A stretch of DNA of 64,000 bases from Theodoxus fluviatilis. Taxonomy: Eukaryota; Mollusca; Gastropoda; Cycloneritida; Neritidae. Under the pieces are notes generated by a model, which worked only from the letters and a program-made list of their open reading frames with translations, was not told the origin of the DNA and ran no database searches. The translations under genes and the position numbers were made by a program. The stretch is from the NCBI GenBank assembly GCA_034096865.1, contig JAWQFJ010001198.1:109605-173604 (forward strand), given 5' to 3'. Numbering within the stretch: the stretch's first letter is position 1; each line of letters starts with the position of its first letter. Positions 1 to 11,438 of the stretch are shown piece after piece.

Positions 1-380
<380 letters not shown>

Positions 381-489
381 ACCGAGGACGATAACAGACG
401 CATGTCGATGGGCTGTTTGGAGTTGCTCCCAGTAGAATGCACTCCCTCTCAATAGCGTCATGACGCAGAGGGAGCCTATCTGCCGCTCA

Positions 490-2460
490 GTGCGTGGACA
501 TGATGTGCGTAGCGTGGCGTAGCGCGCGTGGCGTGCGTAGCGCGCGTGGCGTGGTGTGCATAGCGAGAGTGGCGTCGAGTGGTGTGGTGTGCATAGCGTG
601 CATGGTGTGCGTGGCGAGGTGTGCGTAGCGTGCGTGGCGTGGAGTGGCGTGCATAGCGTGCGTGGCGAGGTGTGCGTAGCGTACGTGGTGTGCGTAGCGT
701 GCGTGGCGTGGAGTGGCGTGCGTGGTGTGGTGTGCATAGCGTGCGTGGTGTGCGTAACAAGGTGTGCGTAGCGTGCGTGGCGTGGAGTGGCGTGTGTGGC
801 GTGGTGTGATAGCGTGCGTGGCGAGGTGTGCGTAGCGTACGTGGTGTGCGTAGCGTGCGTGGCGTGGGTAGCGTGCGTGGCGTGGTGTGCGTAGCGTGCG
901 TGGCGTGGGTAGCGTGCGTGGCGTGGTGTGCGTAGCGTGCGTGGTGTGCGTGGTGTGCGTGGCGTGGCGTGGTGTGCGTAGCGTGCGTGGCGTGGTGTGC
1001 GTAGCGTGCGTGGCGTGGTGTGCGTAGCGTGCGTGGTGTGCGTGGCGTGCGTAGCGTGCGTGGTATGGAGTGGCGTGCGTGGCGTGGTGTGCATAGCGTG
1101 CGTGGTGTGCATAGCGTGCGTGGTGTGCGTGGCGAGGTGTGCGTAGCGTGCGTGGCGTAGTGTGCATAGCGTGCGTGGTGTGCGTGGCGAGGTGTGCGTA
1201 GCGTGCGTGGCGTGCGTAGCGTGCGTGGCGTGGTGTGCGTAGCGTGCGTGGTGGGGTGTGCATAGCGTGCTTGGTATGCGTGGCGTGGTGTGCGTAGCGT
1301 GGTGTGCGTAGCGTGCGTGGTGTGCAAGGCGTGGTGTGCGTAGCGTGCGTGGTGTGCGTGGCGTGGTGTGCGTGGCGTGGTGTGCGTGGCGTGGTGTGCG
1401 TAGCGTGCGTGGCGTGGCGTGCGTGGTGTGCATGGTGTGCGTGGCGTGGTGTGCGTAGCGTGTGTGGTGTGCGTGGCGTGGTGTGCGTAGCGTGCGTGGT
1501 GTGGTGTGCGTAGCGTGTATGGTGTGCGTGGCGTGGTGTGCGTAGCGTGCGTGGTGTGCGTGGCGTGGTGTGCGTAGCGTGCGTGGTGTGCATGGCGTGG
1601 TGTGCGTAGCGTGCGTGGCGTGCGTGGTGTGCGTGGCGTGCGTGGCGTTGAGTGGCGTGCGTAGCGTGCGTGGCGTGGTGTGCATGGCGTGGCGTGCGTG
1701 CGTGGCGTGGATTGCGTGGCGTGGTGTGCGTAGCGTGCATGGCGTGGTGTGCGTAGCGTGCATGGCGTGGTGTGCACGGCGTGGCGTGCGTGGCGTGCGT
1801 GGCGTGGAGTGGCGTGCGTGGCGTGGTGTGCGTAGCGTGCGTGGTGAGCGCGGCGTGGCGTGGCGTGGTGTGCGTGGATTGCGTGGCGTGGTGTTCGTAG
1901 CGTGCATGGCGTGGTGTGTGTAGCGTGCATGGCGTAGCGTGCGTGGCGTGGTGTGCATGGCGTGGTGTGCGCAGCGTGCGTGGCGTGGTGTGCGTGGAGT
2001 GGTGTGCGTAGCGTGCGTGGCGTGGTGTGCGTGGTGTGCTGTGCGTGGCGTGGTGTGCGTGGCGTGTGTGGTGTGCGTGGCGTGGTGTATGTGGTGTGCT
2101 GTGCGTGGCGTGCGTGGCGTGGTGTACGTGGTGTGCTGTGCGTGGCGTGGTGTGCGTGGCGTGGTGTGCGTAGCGTGGTGTGCGTGGCGTGGTGTGCGTG
2201 GAGTGGCGTGCGTGGCGTGGTGTGCGTGGCTTGGTGTGCGTGGCGTGGTGTGCGTGGCGTGGTGTTCGTGCCGTGGGGTTCGTGGCGTGGTGTGCGTGGC
2301 GTGCGTTTCGTGGTGTGCGTGGCGTGGTGTGCGTGGCGTGCGTGGCGTCTATGCGTGGCGTCTGTGCGTGGCGTCTGTGCGTAGCGTCTGTGCGTGCATG
2401 GTGTGCGTGGCGTGGCGTGCGTGGCGTGGCATGCGTGGCGTGGTGTACGTGGCGTGGCTT
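490..2460. repeat. 2-kb CpG-dense tandem array on a 5-bp base (GCGTG/GTGTG/GCGTA)
   Basis: Degenerate pentamers (gcgtg, gtgtg, gcgta, gcatg) fill the stretch with almost no other sequence. Long open frames on both strands here are by-products of the period: 5 bp read in threes gives a 5-residue repeat without stops. They are not genes. Confidence 0.95.
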
Positions 2461-2879
2461 TGTAACGCGGCACACACCTTGTTGGCGTCTTGGACCAGAT
2501 GATATGTACGTCCTTTGGCCCTCTCGTATGATAAAACAAATTAGTGGACGTCTTGAAATGGAGTTTAGCTACGCGTTAAGCAAAGAATGTGACTAACTGA
2601 AAACAGCTCCACGTCAGCAGACGATCTGATTACTGTTTCCCATTCCCTAGGTTTGTTGGTGCCTCAGAGTGAATGTGTCTCTGGCTACTTGTTCCTTGTG
2701 GCTGAACATTGAACATCATAGTAAATTATATGTCGCGGGAGAAATGTATAAAGCAGTAGCGTTTCATTTTCTGCAAACTCGTGCCAAACTGTTTCGTGTG
2801 AAGACTTTGGCGTTCGCCCTTTTCTTCGTGCTGACTGATGCTGATGTCGCCTCCTTTACTTTTTTGCAGTTTGATTTAG

Positions 2880-3186
2880 GCCTCCGTGTGTCTTCACCTC
2901 TTTGGTGGAGGTTTGATTGAGTCCTACATGTGTCTTCACTTCTGTCTGTGTTGGAGGTTTGATTAAGGCCTACATGTGTCTTCACTTCTGTCTGTGTTGG
3001 AGGTTTGATTAAGGTCTACATGTGTCTTCACCTCTGTGTTGGAGGTTTGATTGAGACCTACATGTGTCTTCACTTCTGTCTGTGTTGGAGGTTTGATTAA
3101 GGCCTACATGTGTCTTCACTTCTGTCTGTGTTGGAGGTTTGATTAAGGTCTACATGTGTCTTCACCTCTGTGTTGGAGGTTTGACT
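2880..3186. repeat. 46-bp minisatellite with a shorter variant, about 6.5 copies
   Basis: Unit starts cctacatgtgtcttcacttc. One variant lacks the inner ttctgtc stretch. Confidence 0.9.
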
Positions 3187-3769
3187 AAGAGACGTAGACC
3201 AGAAACGATCCATGATACACGCAGCCGCTAACAGCAAGGAACTTCGAAAATAGCTTAAACGGATATTAAAGCGGCACAGCACATTGTGGACGAGAGAGCC
3301 GAAGAGGAAGGAAAGGAAACAGCAGAGCGACAGGCTGACCCAAAACAGTTTTCCATGCCACGGCCAAAATGAAGAACATGAACACGGAGAGCGGACTGTG
3401 AAGTAAAAGACCCATAGCTCCATACACCATCAACTGCTATGGAGACGCACAGCTTGGAGTCGTTGGGAGCGGGCGACAAGGGGCAGTTTCTCCATCTCCT
3501 CCCATTAGTGGGCACAGGTCTGCAGAGCGCCTAACACTGGGCGTGACGTTTTCTTTTTTCCTCCTGGAAAACCATCACCGCTTTCTAAAAAAACACATGG
3601 CCCCCATCGTCAACGATTGTTCCACAGCTTCCGACAATTGCTTACGCACTCTCGCCAGAAATAGTTGCACTACATGTATATCGTTGTGGCATAAACATAA
3701 ATTCTTTAATGAATGGAAAAGAGACCAGCAGGTTAACTCCTCTAAACACACAGGCATGCACTCACTTAC
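3187..3769. other. No gene seen
   Basis: Single-copy-looking sequence without a convincing exon, RNA gene or repeat. Short open frames have no splice support. The same holds for 2461-2879. Confidence 0.5.
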
Positions 3770-3853
3770 GCACACACACACCCACACCCACAAACACACA
3801 CACACACACACACAAACACACACAAACACACTCTCTCCCTCTCTCTCTCTCTG

Positions 3854-3887
<34 letters not shown>

Positions 3888-3915
3888 TGTCTCTCTCTCT
3901 GTCTCTCTCTCTCTT

Positions 3916-3955
<40 letters not shown>
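3770..3955. repeat. (CA)n then (CT)n microsatellite
   Basis: CA-rich 3770-3830, CT-rich with G interruptions 3831-3955. Confidence 0.96.
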
Positions 3956-3958
<3 letters not shown>

Positions 3959-4440
3959 GTATTCAACGCCAAACCGTGCCCCCAAGGAGGCACGGGGTGA
4001 TGGCCTCCACTCCTCAACCCCACACGCTTCCCATCTGCAGCAGCTGTCCCAGTCTCGGGAGCGCTACACAGCCTGTTCTGGGCCGGTCCTGCCCCTGTCC
4101 CCGATTGTTCCAGTCCAAGCTGCCAGGCACCAGGGACCGACACCTGGTCTCCATTGCATGCCTGGCTTGGACCACGGTAGCTTTAGGAAGCAACATCCAG
4201 TCTGTCGATTGTTTTCCCAGTCTCCATTATAATGCAAGCGAGCACAGAGAACAGGGCAAAGTGCGTCAGAGGGAGGCCCCCCGACTGCCTCCCTACAGTT
4301 CACGTTCCGATGACACGACCATGTCCCACAAGGACACACCCACAGGACAACGGCGCCAGCATGCAGACCATTAAAGGGTTGTAGGTCTGCATAATAACAA
4401 TACATGCAACGAGTGGGACTCAGCAGAGGTATTGCACTGA

Positions 4441-4990
4441 CTGCGCAGGGGCCATGGAGGGGCCCAGCAGAGTGTGTACAGGGGGGATGAGGTGTTATGG
4501 AGAGCAGTCATGTAGGCATTGTCAATGGTGTGTACAGAGGATATGTTAGGTGTATGTGGTGATCGCAGAAAGGCCATATGGGCGGGTCATGGTGGAACTG
4601 AACGGCGACCATGGAAGGACCGCGTTTGTGCAGTAGGGGTAAACTATGGACTACAGAGCGGCCCTATGAGGACTATGTTGTTGTCGTGGAACGTTCGAGA
4701 TGTGGCAGGGCTGAAAAAGAATAGAGAAAGGCCCATGTAGGAGTCAAAAGAGAGCTTGGAAGAGAGCCACATCGGATATTCACATGGGCTGGATAGGACC
4801 ACGATGGGTCTCTGTGTGGACTATGCAAGGGCTATACAGAGACTTCTAGGGGACATGCAGGAATCTTGAAAGATTGTGAAAGGGCTAAGTGGAGGTCATG
4901 TAAAAATAGTGTAGGACCATGAAGTGGTCTCGTCAGAGGCTGTGATGGCTGTGACAGGGTTGCACAGCAGATGCATCAGGAGCGTGTATG
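4441..4990. repeat. Strongly decayed minisatellite-like stretch
   Basis: A loose motif GG(R)CCATGnnGG(R)C recurs at irregular 20-45-bp spacing (for example at 4451, 4573, 4608, 4730, 4797, 4918). It looks like an old array eroded by mutation. Flanks 3956-4440 and 4991-5225 hold nothing recognised. Confidence 0.35.
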
Positions 4991-5223
4991 GAAGTCCATC
5001 CATGCTATCTATCCCCAAGAGACATGAGACGTGCAGTGAAATGCAATACCAATCAGGTAACAGTCATGTCTGAGAGGAGCGGCTGAAATAAACATTTCCA
5101 TCGTATCTATGAGGGATTCGGTTTCACAAACACGGTACTTGACTAACTGGTCTCCTCACTTCTTCACTTCAAATATTTTTCTTTAGAGCTTTGAGGTTTT
5201 GGCAGGCCAATCTAAAGACGACC

Positions 5224-5225
<2 letters not shown>

Positions 5226-5303
<78 letters not shown>
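5226..5303. repeat. (GA)n microsatellite
   Basis: Perfect GA run of 78 bases. The 5304-5789 stretch after it shows no gene. Confidence 0.97.
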
Positions 5304-5306
<3 letters not shown>

Positions 5307-5789
5307 GCAGCCACAAAAGCTTTGCCCCTATATAGGAACTCCTTACAGAAATGGTCTGCGCCCTGGGCACTTTGGAATGAGTGTTAGATTTAGTATCTGG
5401 TCAACAAAGACGGCGTATCTTCTTATGTCAGACAGCTGCCTGCTGTCAATGGCTTCATGCTGCTGTGTATTTGTAGCGAAGACACGTCAAAAATACGACA
5501 TCGATCAATATTTGAAGCAAGTTCGTTCTCATTCACATCATCTCGAAATAAAAGCCGCTGCTGAGAGATGTCATGTCTACACTTTGCTTTCGTGCACGCT
5601 CTGCTATTTCAAGAATAGAAGACAATAAACTAGCCCACCCGATTTATATAATCTTTATACTATTTCTGCTCTACAGGAAGAGCTATGTTCAAATGTAACT
5701 CGAACAGAAAATATTTCAGGGGCATGACCATGCAGACATTTCAGTCATTAAATTTTGGAGAATGTATTTCAAATGGAAACAAAGTAATT

Positions 5790-5809
5790 CACACACACAC
5801 AAACATACA

Positions 5810-5873
<64 letters not shown>

Positions 5874-5962
5874 CATACACACACATATATATATATATAT
5901 ACACACAATGTGCACACACACAGACGCAAACACACACACACGCATGCACGCACGCACGCGCG
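5790..5962. repeat. (CA)n/(TA)n compound microsatellite
   Basis: CA runs with two TA runs (5851-5872, 5886-5900), ending in gcatgcacgcacgcacgcgc. Confidence 0.96.
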
Positions 5963-6279
5963 ATGAAAATCACAAGCAGATCAAAACACCACTACGAAGT
6001 GGTAAATAAAGTCCCTTTGATTACAGGAAACAACAACTTGCAAAGTTTTTACCTCCACGAACTGAGCGAAAGTAGGACTGAAAGGCTGAATGACTGGACG
6101 GATGTCTACAGAGACATACATGTAAGTAGATAACGTTGACAAGGCTATCATGAAGACGCCACGCCCCTAAATTGAATGAAAACTAGTGCTGCAGTCACGC
6201 CAGTTTCATCAGCAATGCTGAGCAGTTTTCAGCCTGATTGTAGGTTTGTTCAATTGTTTGTTTGATTGTTCCCTCCAGG

Positions 6280-6467
6280 ATTACTTGCCAGTGACGACAG
6301 CGGGCCTGGCATGCGGCGCTAGTGACACACTTTGCACTACGCCAGTGTGGGACTCACTCCGCCCTGGCTACTTTCTGGCAACTGGCGAAACGGCAGTCCT
6401 TCCCACTGCCAAAAACTTCTCCAGCACGGCATTTCATCTGATTCCCAATCAAACAAGACGTGGCTAG
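6280..6467 (+). other. Open segment after a good splice acceptor (possible terminal exon)
   Basis: After gattgttccctccag a single frame runs 62 codons (DYLPVTTAGLACGASDTLCT…) to TAG. Protein-like composition, but unknown family and no partner exon. It cannot be joined to the exons at 6680-7121 without removing its stop. Confidence 0.15.
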
Positions 6468-6679
6468 AATGACGGGGTGGGGCATGATTGTGTAGGAATG
6501 TTGGAGTGTGTGTTGAGGTGGGTGGGTGGAGGAATGAGAGGAACAGGCGGCAAGTGTTTGGGAAACGAGGAATGTTTAGGACCATGGAGAAGGGAGAGAG
6601 GGAGAGTACAGGTAGGGGAAAGGGAGGCCTACACCAAGAACCATGACAACATCTACCACTAACCACCACCACCACCACC

Positions 6680-6772
6680 ATGGCCAAACAAAGAGAAACG
6701 TTTTCAGCCACTGACTGGGCTCACAGTGGCTGGGGCACACCAGGGTGGAAATATCTCGCACTCACGAGGAAG
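6680..6772 (+). CDS. Candidate first coding exon of an unknown gene
   Basis: The ATG sits in an ideal Kozak context (caccaccaccATGG) after a run of acc triplets. It opens 31 codons (MAKQRETFSATDWAHSGWGT…LALTRK) ending exactly at a good donor, AAG|gtatgc, in phase 0. This phase fits the candidate exon at 6943. No family recognised, and no further exon or stop was located, so this may be chance. Confidence 0.3.
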
Positions 6773-6942
6773 GTATGCCAAAGGTCTGCCGTGATGCGGG
6801 CTCCTCAGTGGAGAGGAACGCGCCTGGGCCTGAGTCACGCTCCAAGAAAAACCCCTGGTGAAGGTAGGAGGGCTTTCCCCCTGGCCTGACTGCCTGGCGC
6901 TTCTTTCATGAGTTTGGTATGTGTGCCAAGGTTGCGTCATAG

Positions 6943-7121
6943 CTGGCAGCCTGCCTCACTCTCCCCAAATACCTCCCACCTCCTCTGGCCCTGGACGCCG
7001 TCCCCCACCTTCGCTTCAACTGTCTGCAGGAGGAGTGCAACCTGCCTGCCGCAGCAGCCAATGGCGGTGCAGGGAGATTCCCAAACCAGGTGTCTGCAGG
7101 GAAGCAGCCTCCACATGTAAC
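6943..7121 (+). CDS. Candidate internal exon of an unknown gene
   Basis: Between an acceptor (gcgtcatag, pyrimidine-poor) and a consensus donor (AAC|gtaagt) one frame is open for 59 codons. It is rich in C or G at third positions, as SSR1 exons are: LPKYLPPPLALDAVPHLRFN, CLQEECNLP, and so on. It starts in phase 0, matching the end of 6680-6772. Not recognised as any family. Confidence 0.35.
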
Positions 7122-7629
7122 GTAAGTTCCCAGCAGAGTGCAGGCAACTGTAGGACAGCTGACACTGTCCCAGAGCAGGGGCGTGGTGAGTCAGTGGTCA
7201 CGGTGTTTCAACCACAGCTGGCAGGCCTGTACAGAGACCCGTGTGTGCAGCCAGCATGCCTTGGCATCTGTCTCATTGGTCTGCCTCCACTTAGCACCGT
7301 AGCAGTAGTGCGAGGCAGGGGGCAGATGCTTGATGTTCCCGTCAACATTCGCTGACTCAATGCTCCATGCGACCAAACAACACCTTCACTCCGTATTCCC
7401 TGGCTTCTCTACTCATCTGTTCCGTGTCAGTACAACATATACCGTTGCCATGCCAACGAACAAACATGCGTAAAATCCAGTCACATATGATTCCGTAAAC
7501 ATGCGCACTAACGTATACACAAAACTCACGACAACAAGTTGGACAAGATAAAGGCAAGTTTTTAAACAGTTCGATGCATACTTAAGCGTCCAAGTATGCG
7601 ATCCTGCCGTCATTTTCCCGCTTGTCTGC
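7122..7629. other. No gene seen
   Basis: Between the candidate exon and the tRNA-type SINE I find no supported exon, RNA or repeat. Confidence 0.4.
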
Positions 7630-7834
7630 TGCTCCAGTCCAGTGGTTGGGGCGCTGGCCCACGCTTCCTGGCGGCCAGGGGAAGGGTAGCGGGTTCGAAG
7701 CTGTGCGGCTTCCAAAGCTGCATCCGTGGGTAAGGCGCATCATCTGCACGGCCTCTCCCACACAGCACTTAAACTGGTTACTGGGCGCTGCACAGAGGTG
7801 CCGGGGATGAAATTCCCTCCCAAATGTTTTCCTC

Positions 7835-7912
<78 letters not shown>
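7630..7912 (+). mobile_element. tRNA-derived SINE ending in a (GA)n tract
   Basis: The tRNA-like head has an A-box-like cagtccagtggttggggcgc and a B box GGGTTCGAAGC at 7690-7700, then a short body and a (GA)n run from 7837. The boxes are typical of RNA polymerase III promoters. Whether the GA tract is its tail or a later microsatellite is unclear. Confidence 0.6.
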
Positions 7913-7915
<3 letters not shown>

Positions 7916-7953
7916 TGTTGATTATTGAAACGTATTTCGGTAATGCCTTTTCC

Positions 7954-7955
<2 letters not shown>

Positions 7956-8005
<50 letters not shown>

Positions 8006-8034
8006 GTTGTTGTGTTGAGAGAGAGAGAGAGAGA
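7956..8034. repeat. (GT)n and (GA)n microsatellites
   Basis: GT 7956-8004, then ttgttgttgtgtt, then GA 8016-8034. Confidence 0.96.
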
Positions 8035-9019
8035 AGGAAATAAGCACAAAAAAGGAGATCTAGACAACTTCTGCTTGATTTTCTACACTTTGGGAAGGAA
8101 GTCGTCGTATTTCTTTCTTCCACCGTACATGCATGCCCGTTCATTTCCAACTGTCTTTAGGCATCAGCCTAAAACTGCGTGTACACGGTGTACATGGTGG
8201 TTTCACTCGTGTGCAGTCGTGTGTTGTGGATAAGCGACCATTCAAACACGCTTACTAAAATGAATGTTCTAGTGCGTCCGTGTGAGTGTGCGTGCTCACG
8301 TGTGCGTGTGCATTCGTAAGCGTTTAAAGGTGTATGTTCCATTCTCCCTGTGTGCGCGTGTGTGCGCTGGCGCGTCTACTTGAGTGTGTGTAGACCACCA
8401 AATAGCGGACTTGTATCGGCTCTGCTACAACTTCATTAGTCACATGATCAGTACAGGACGAGAAAATCATACTATCTGTGACAATTACAACATGTCCATT
8501 ATCAATACGTTTGCAGATTCCAGTGCTCCATTCAAAGTAATCGCGCGCGAGCAAACGGACACACGGACTCACGATTATGCAAGCAAAAACACACACAAGC
8601 ATGCCCTCTGAGTTGCTTTCACATCCTGTCCCTACTGAAATCCATGTACAACAAACAGATTGTACACGCGTGACGTAGCGAACACAGCCATTCATAGCCT
8701 GCACTGCATGCACAACCCGCGACCCTGCTAACATGACTGGTTGAGCAGTAGCGTTCAAGGGAAGTAACTCCAAATGGCAAGGTAGCCGCAATCCCTTTGT
8801 CCGTGGTTTTGGTTGCAGTTGTCTGCCCGATGTGTACTCCCTGCACTCGCAAAACATTCATACAACAGTTCGCTTTTACTATCAACGCAACTTTACAATT
8901 CCTTCATTCTGATTATATAATCAATGTGTGTGTATTCATGAGCATATTTGTACATGCTTGTGGGAAAAGCTTCCAGAGATGGGCCACACTAGTGGACTCA
9001 TCCGAGGAGAGGGGTGCGA
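8035..9019. other. No gene seen
   Basis: Mixed sequence with GT-rich patches (8270-8400) and scattered CpG. No exon with credible splice sites. Confidence 0.4.
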
Positions 9020-10860
9020 GAAAGACAGTCTCCCACCCCTCTCTGTCACACCCCCACCCCTCCCCTCTCTCAGTCAATCTCCCCACCCCTCTCGGTCACA
9101 CTCCCCATCCTCTCTCAGTCACACTCCCCACCCCTCTCTCAGTCACACTCTCCATCCCTCTCTCGGTCACACTCCCCACCCCTCTGTCACACTCCCCACC
9201 CCTCTCGGTCACACTCCCCACCCCTCTCAGTCACACTCCCCACCCCTCTCTAGCCACACTCCCCACCCCTCTCTTAGCAACACTCCCCACCCCTCTCTCA
9301 GTCACACTCCCCACCCCTCTCTTAGCAACACTCCCCACCCCTCTCTCAGTCACACTACCCCCTCTCTCAGTCACACTACTCCCCTCTCAGTCACACTACC
9401 CCCCTCTCTCAGTCACACTAACCCCTCTCCCAGTCACACTACCCCCTCTCTCAGTCACACTAACCCCCTCTCTCAGTCACACTACCCCCCTCTCTCATCC
9501 CACTCCCCACCCCTCTCATCCCCACTCCCCACCCCTCTCTCAGCCACACTCCCCACCCCTCTCATAGTCACACTCCCCACCTCTCTCAGCCCCACTCCCC
9601 ACCCCTCTCTCAGTCACACTCCCCACCCCTCTCTCAGTAACACTCCCCACTCCTCTCTCAGTCACACTCCCCACCCCTCTCTCAGTCACACGCCCCACCC
9701 CTCTCTCAGTCACACTCCCCACTCCTCTCTCAGTCACACTCCCCACTCCTCTCTCAGTCACACTCTCCATACCTCTCTCAGTCCCACTCCCCACCCCTCT
9801 GTCACACTCCCCACCCCTCTCTCAGTCACACTCTCCATCCCTCTCTCAGTCACACTCTCCATCCCTCTCTCAGTCCCACACCCCACCCCTCTCTTAGCCA
9901 CACTCCCCACCCCTCTCTCAGTCACACTCTCCATCCCTCTCTCAGTCCCACTCCTCACCCCTCTCTCAGTCATACTCCCCACCCCTCTCTCAGTCACACT
10001 CCCCACCCCTCTCTCAGTCACACTCCCCACTCCTCTCTCAGTCACACTCCCCACACCTCTCTCAGTCCCACTCCCCACCCCTCTCTGTCACACTCCCCAC
10101 CCCTCTCTCAGTCACACTCTCCATCCCTCTCTCAGTCACACTCTCCATCCCTCTCTCAGTCCCACACCCCACCCCTCTCTTAGCCACACTCCCCACCCCT
10201 CTCTCAGTCACACTCTCCATCCCTCTCTCAGTCCCACTCCTCACCCCTCTCTCAGTCATACTCCCCACCTCTCTCTCAGTCACACTCCCCACCCCTCTCT
10301 TAGCCACACTCCCCACCCTTCTCTCAGTCACACTCCCCACCTCTCTGTCACACTCCCCACCCCTCTCTCAGTCACACTCCCCACCCCTCTCTCAGTCACA
10401 CTCCCCACCCCTCTCAGCCCCACTCCCCACCCCGTCCTTCTGTCACACTCCCCACCCCTCTCTCAGTAACACTTCCTACTCCTCTCTCAGTTTCACTCTC
10501 CATCCCTCTCTCAGCCCCACTCTCCTCTCAGTCACACTCCCCACCCCTCTCAGCCCCTATCCCCACCCCTCTCAACCCCTATCCCCACCCCTCTCAGCCC
10601 CATTTCTCACCCCTCTCAGCCCCTATCCCCACCCTCTCAGCCCCTATCCCCACCCCTCTCAGCCCCTATCCCCACCCTCTCAGCCCCTATCCCCACCCCT
10701 CTCAGCCCCTATCCCCACCCCTCTCAGTCACACTCCTCACCTCTCTCAGCCCCACTTCTCTCTAAGCCCCACTCCCTCCCTCTCTACTCTTCTCTCTAAC
10801 CCATTCCCTATATCTCCAACTTCCAACCACCCCACTCCACACCCCTCTCTCAGCCCCACT
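9020..10860. repeat. C-rich 22-bp minisatellite, about 80 copies
   Basis: Unit cactccccacccctctctcagt with 14-23-bp variants; the right end (10540-10760) shifts to cagcccctatccccacccct. The strands are strongly asymmetric (C/T on +, G/A on -). Confidence 0.95.
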
Positions 10861-11438
10861 CCCTGGTATTTTCCTCCAGAATCCTAGAGTGTTCCCCCAC
10901 CCCTGTGTTCTGATGTTCTAGTCCACCCAGGGAAGCCATGTTTTCCATGTCCATAACTACAACTGCCATTCTTCCTGCCTTTCCCAACCAAAGACAAATG
11001 TATCTCAAGAGCATAATGTTCCTAACCCAGAGTGTGAACATTGCCTCATTTAGTCTTGAAAATATTTTGGATTTCCAAAAAACATATACAGTTACTGTAT
11101 CTATATAGTCAAAATTGAACTGTTCTCTTGATTGAACAGTACTTAAAAAAACTGTCAGACACACACCTTTTCATGGAACATTCATTTATTCAGCCAATAT
11201 ATTGAATGCACACACAAACTTTATCTGAAAAGAACAGTAAATACCACCATGCAATTCTACACATCCATCAAGGTACAGAAATGCTAAATCTTTTTTTTAT
11301 AGGTGGATACCAAATTTTCAGAGTCCTCCTTCAAAATTTCATACGTTTGGACTCAAACTTTACAATTCATTCACATTTCCTTTGCCAAGCATTTTCATTC
11401 AGTCACTTGACACCACAACAGCAATGGGTAGAAACTCC
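10861..11438. other. No gene seen
   Basis: AT-richer unique sequence between two arrays. Minus-strand open segments exist but none has good paired splice sites. Confidence 0.4.

Noticed and set aside
476..2539. Open frames of over 600 codons in the GCGTG array (His/Thr/Arg-rich on the minus strand)
   Set aside because: They follow directly from a stop-free 5-bp period; no start context, no non-repetitive domain.
8928..10469. 513-codon Ser/Pro/His-rich frame over the 22-bp array
   Set aside because: Repeat-driven frame; the same explanation as above.
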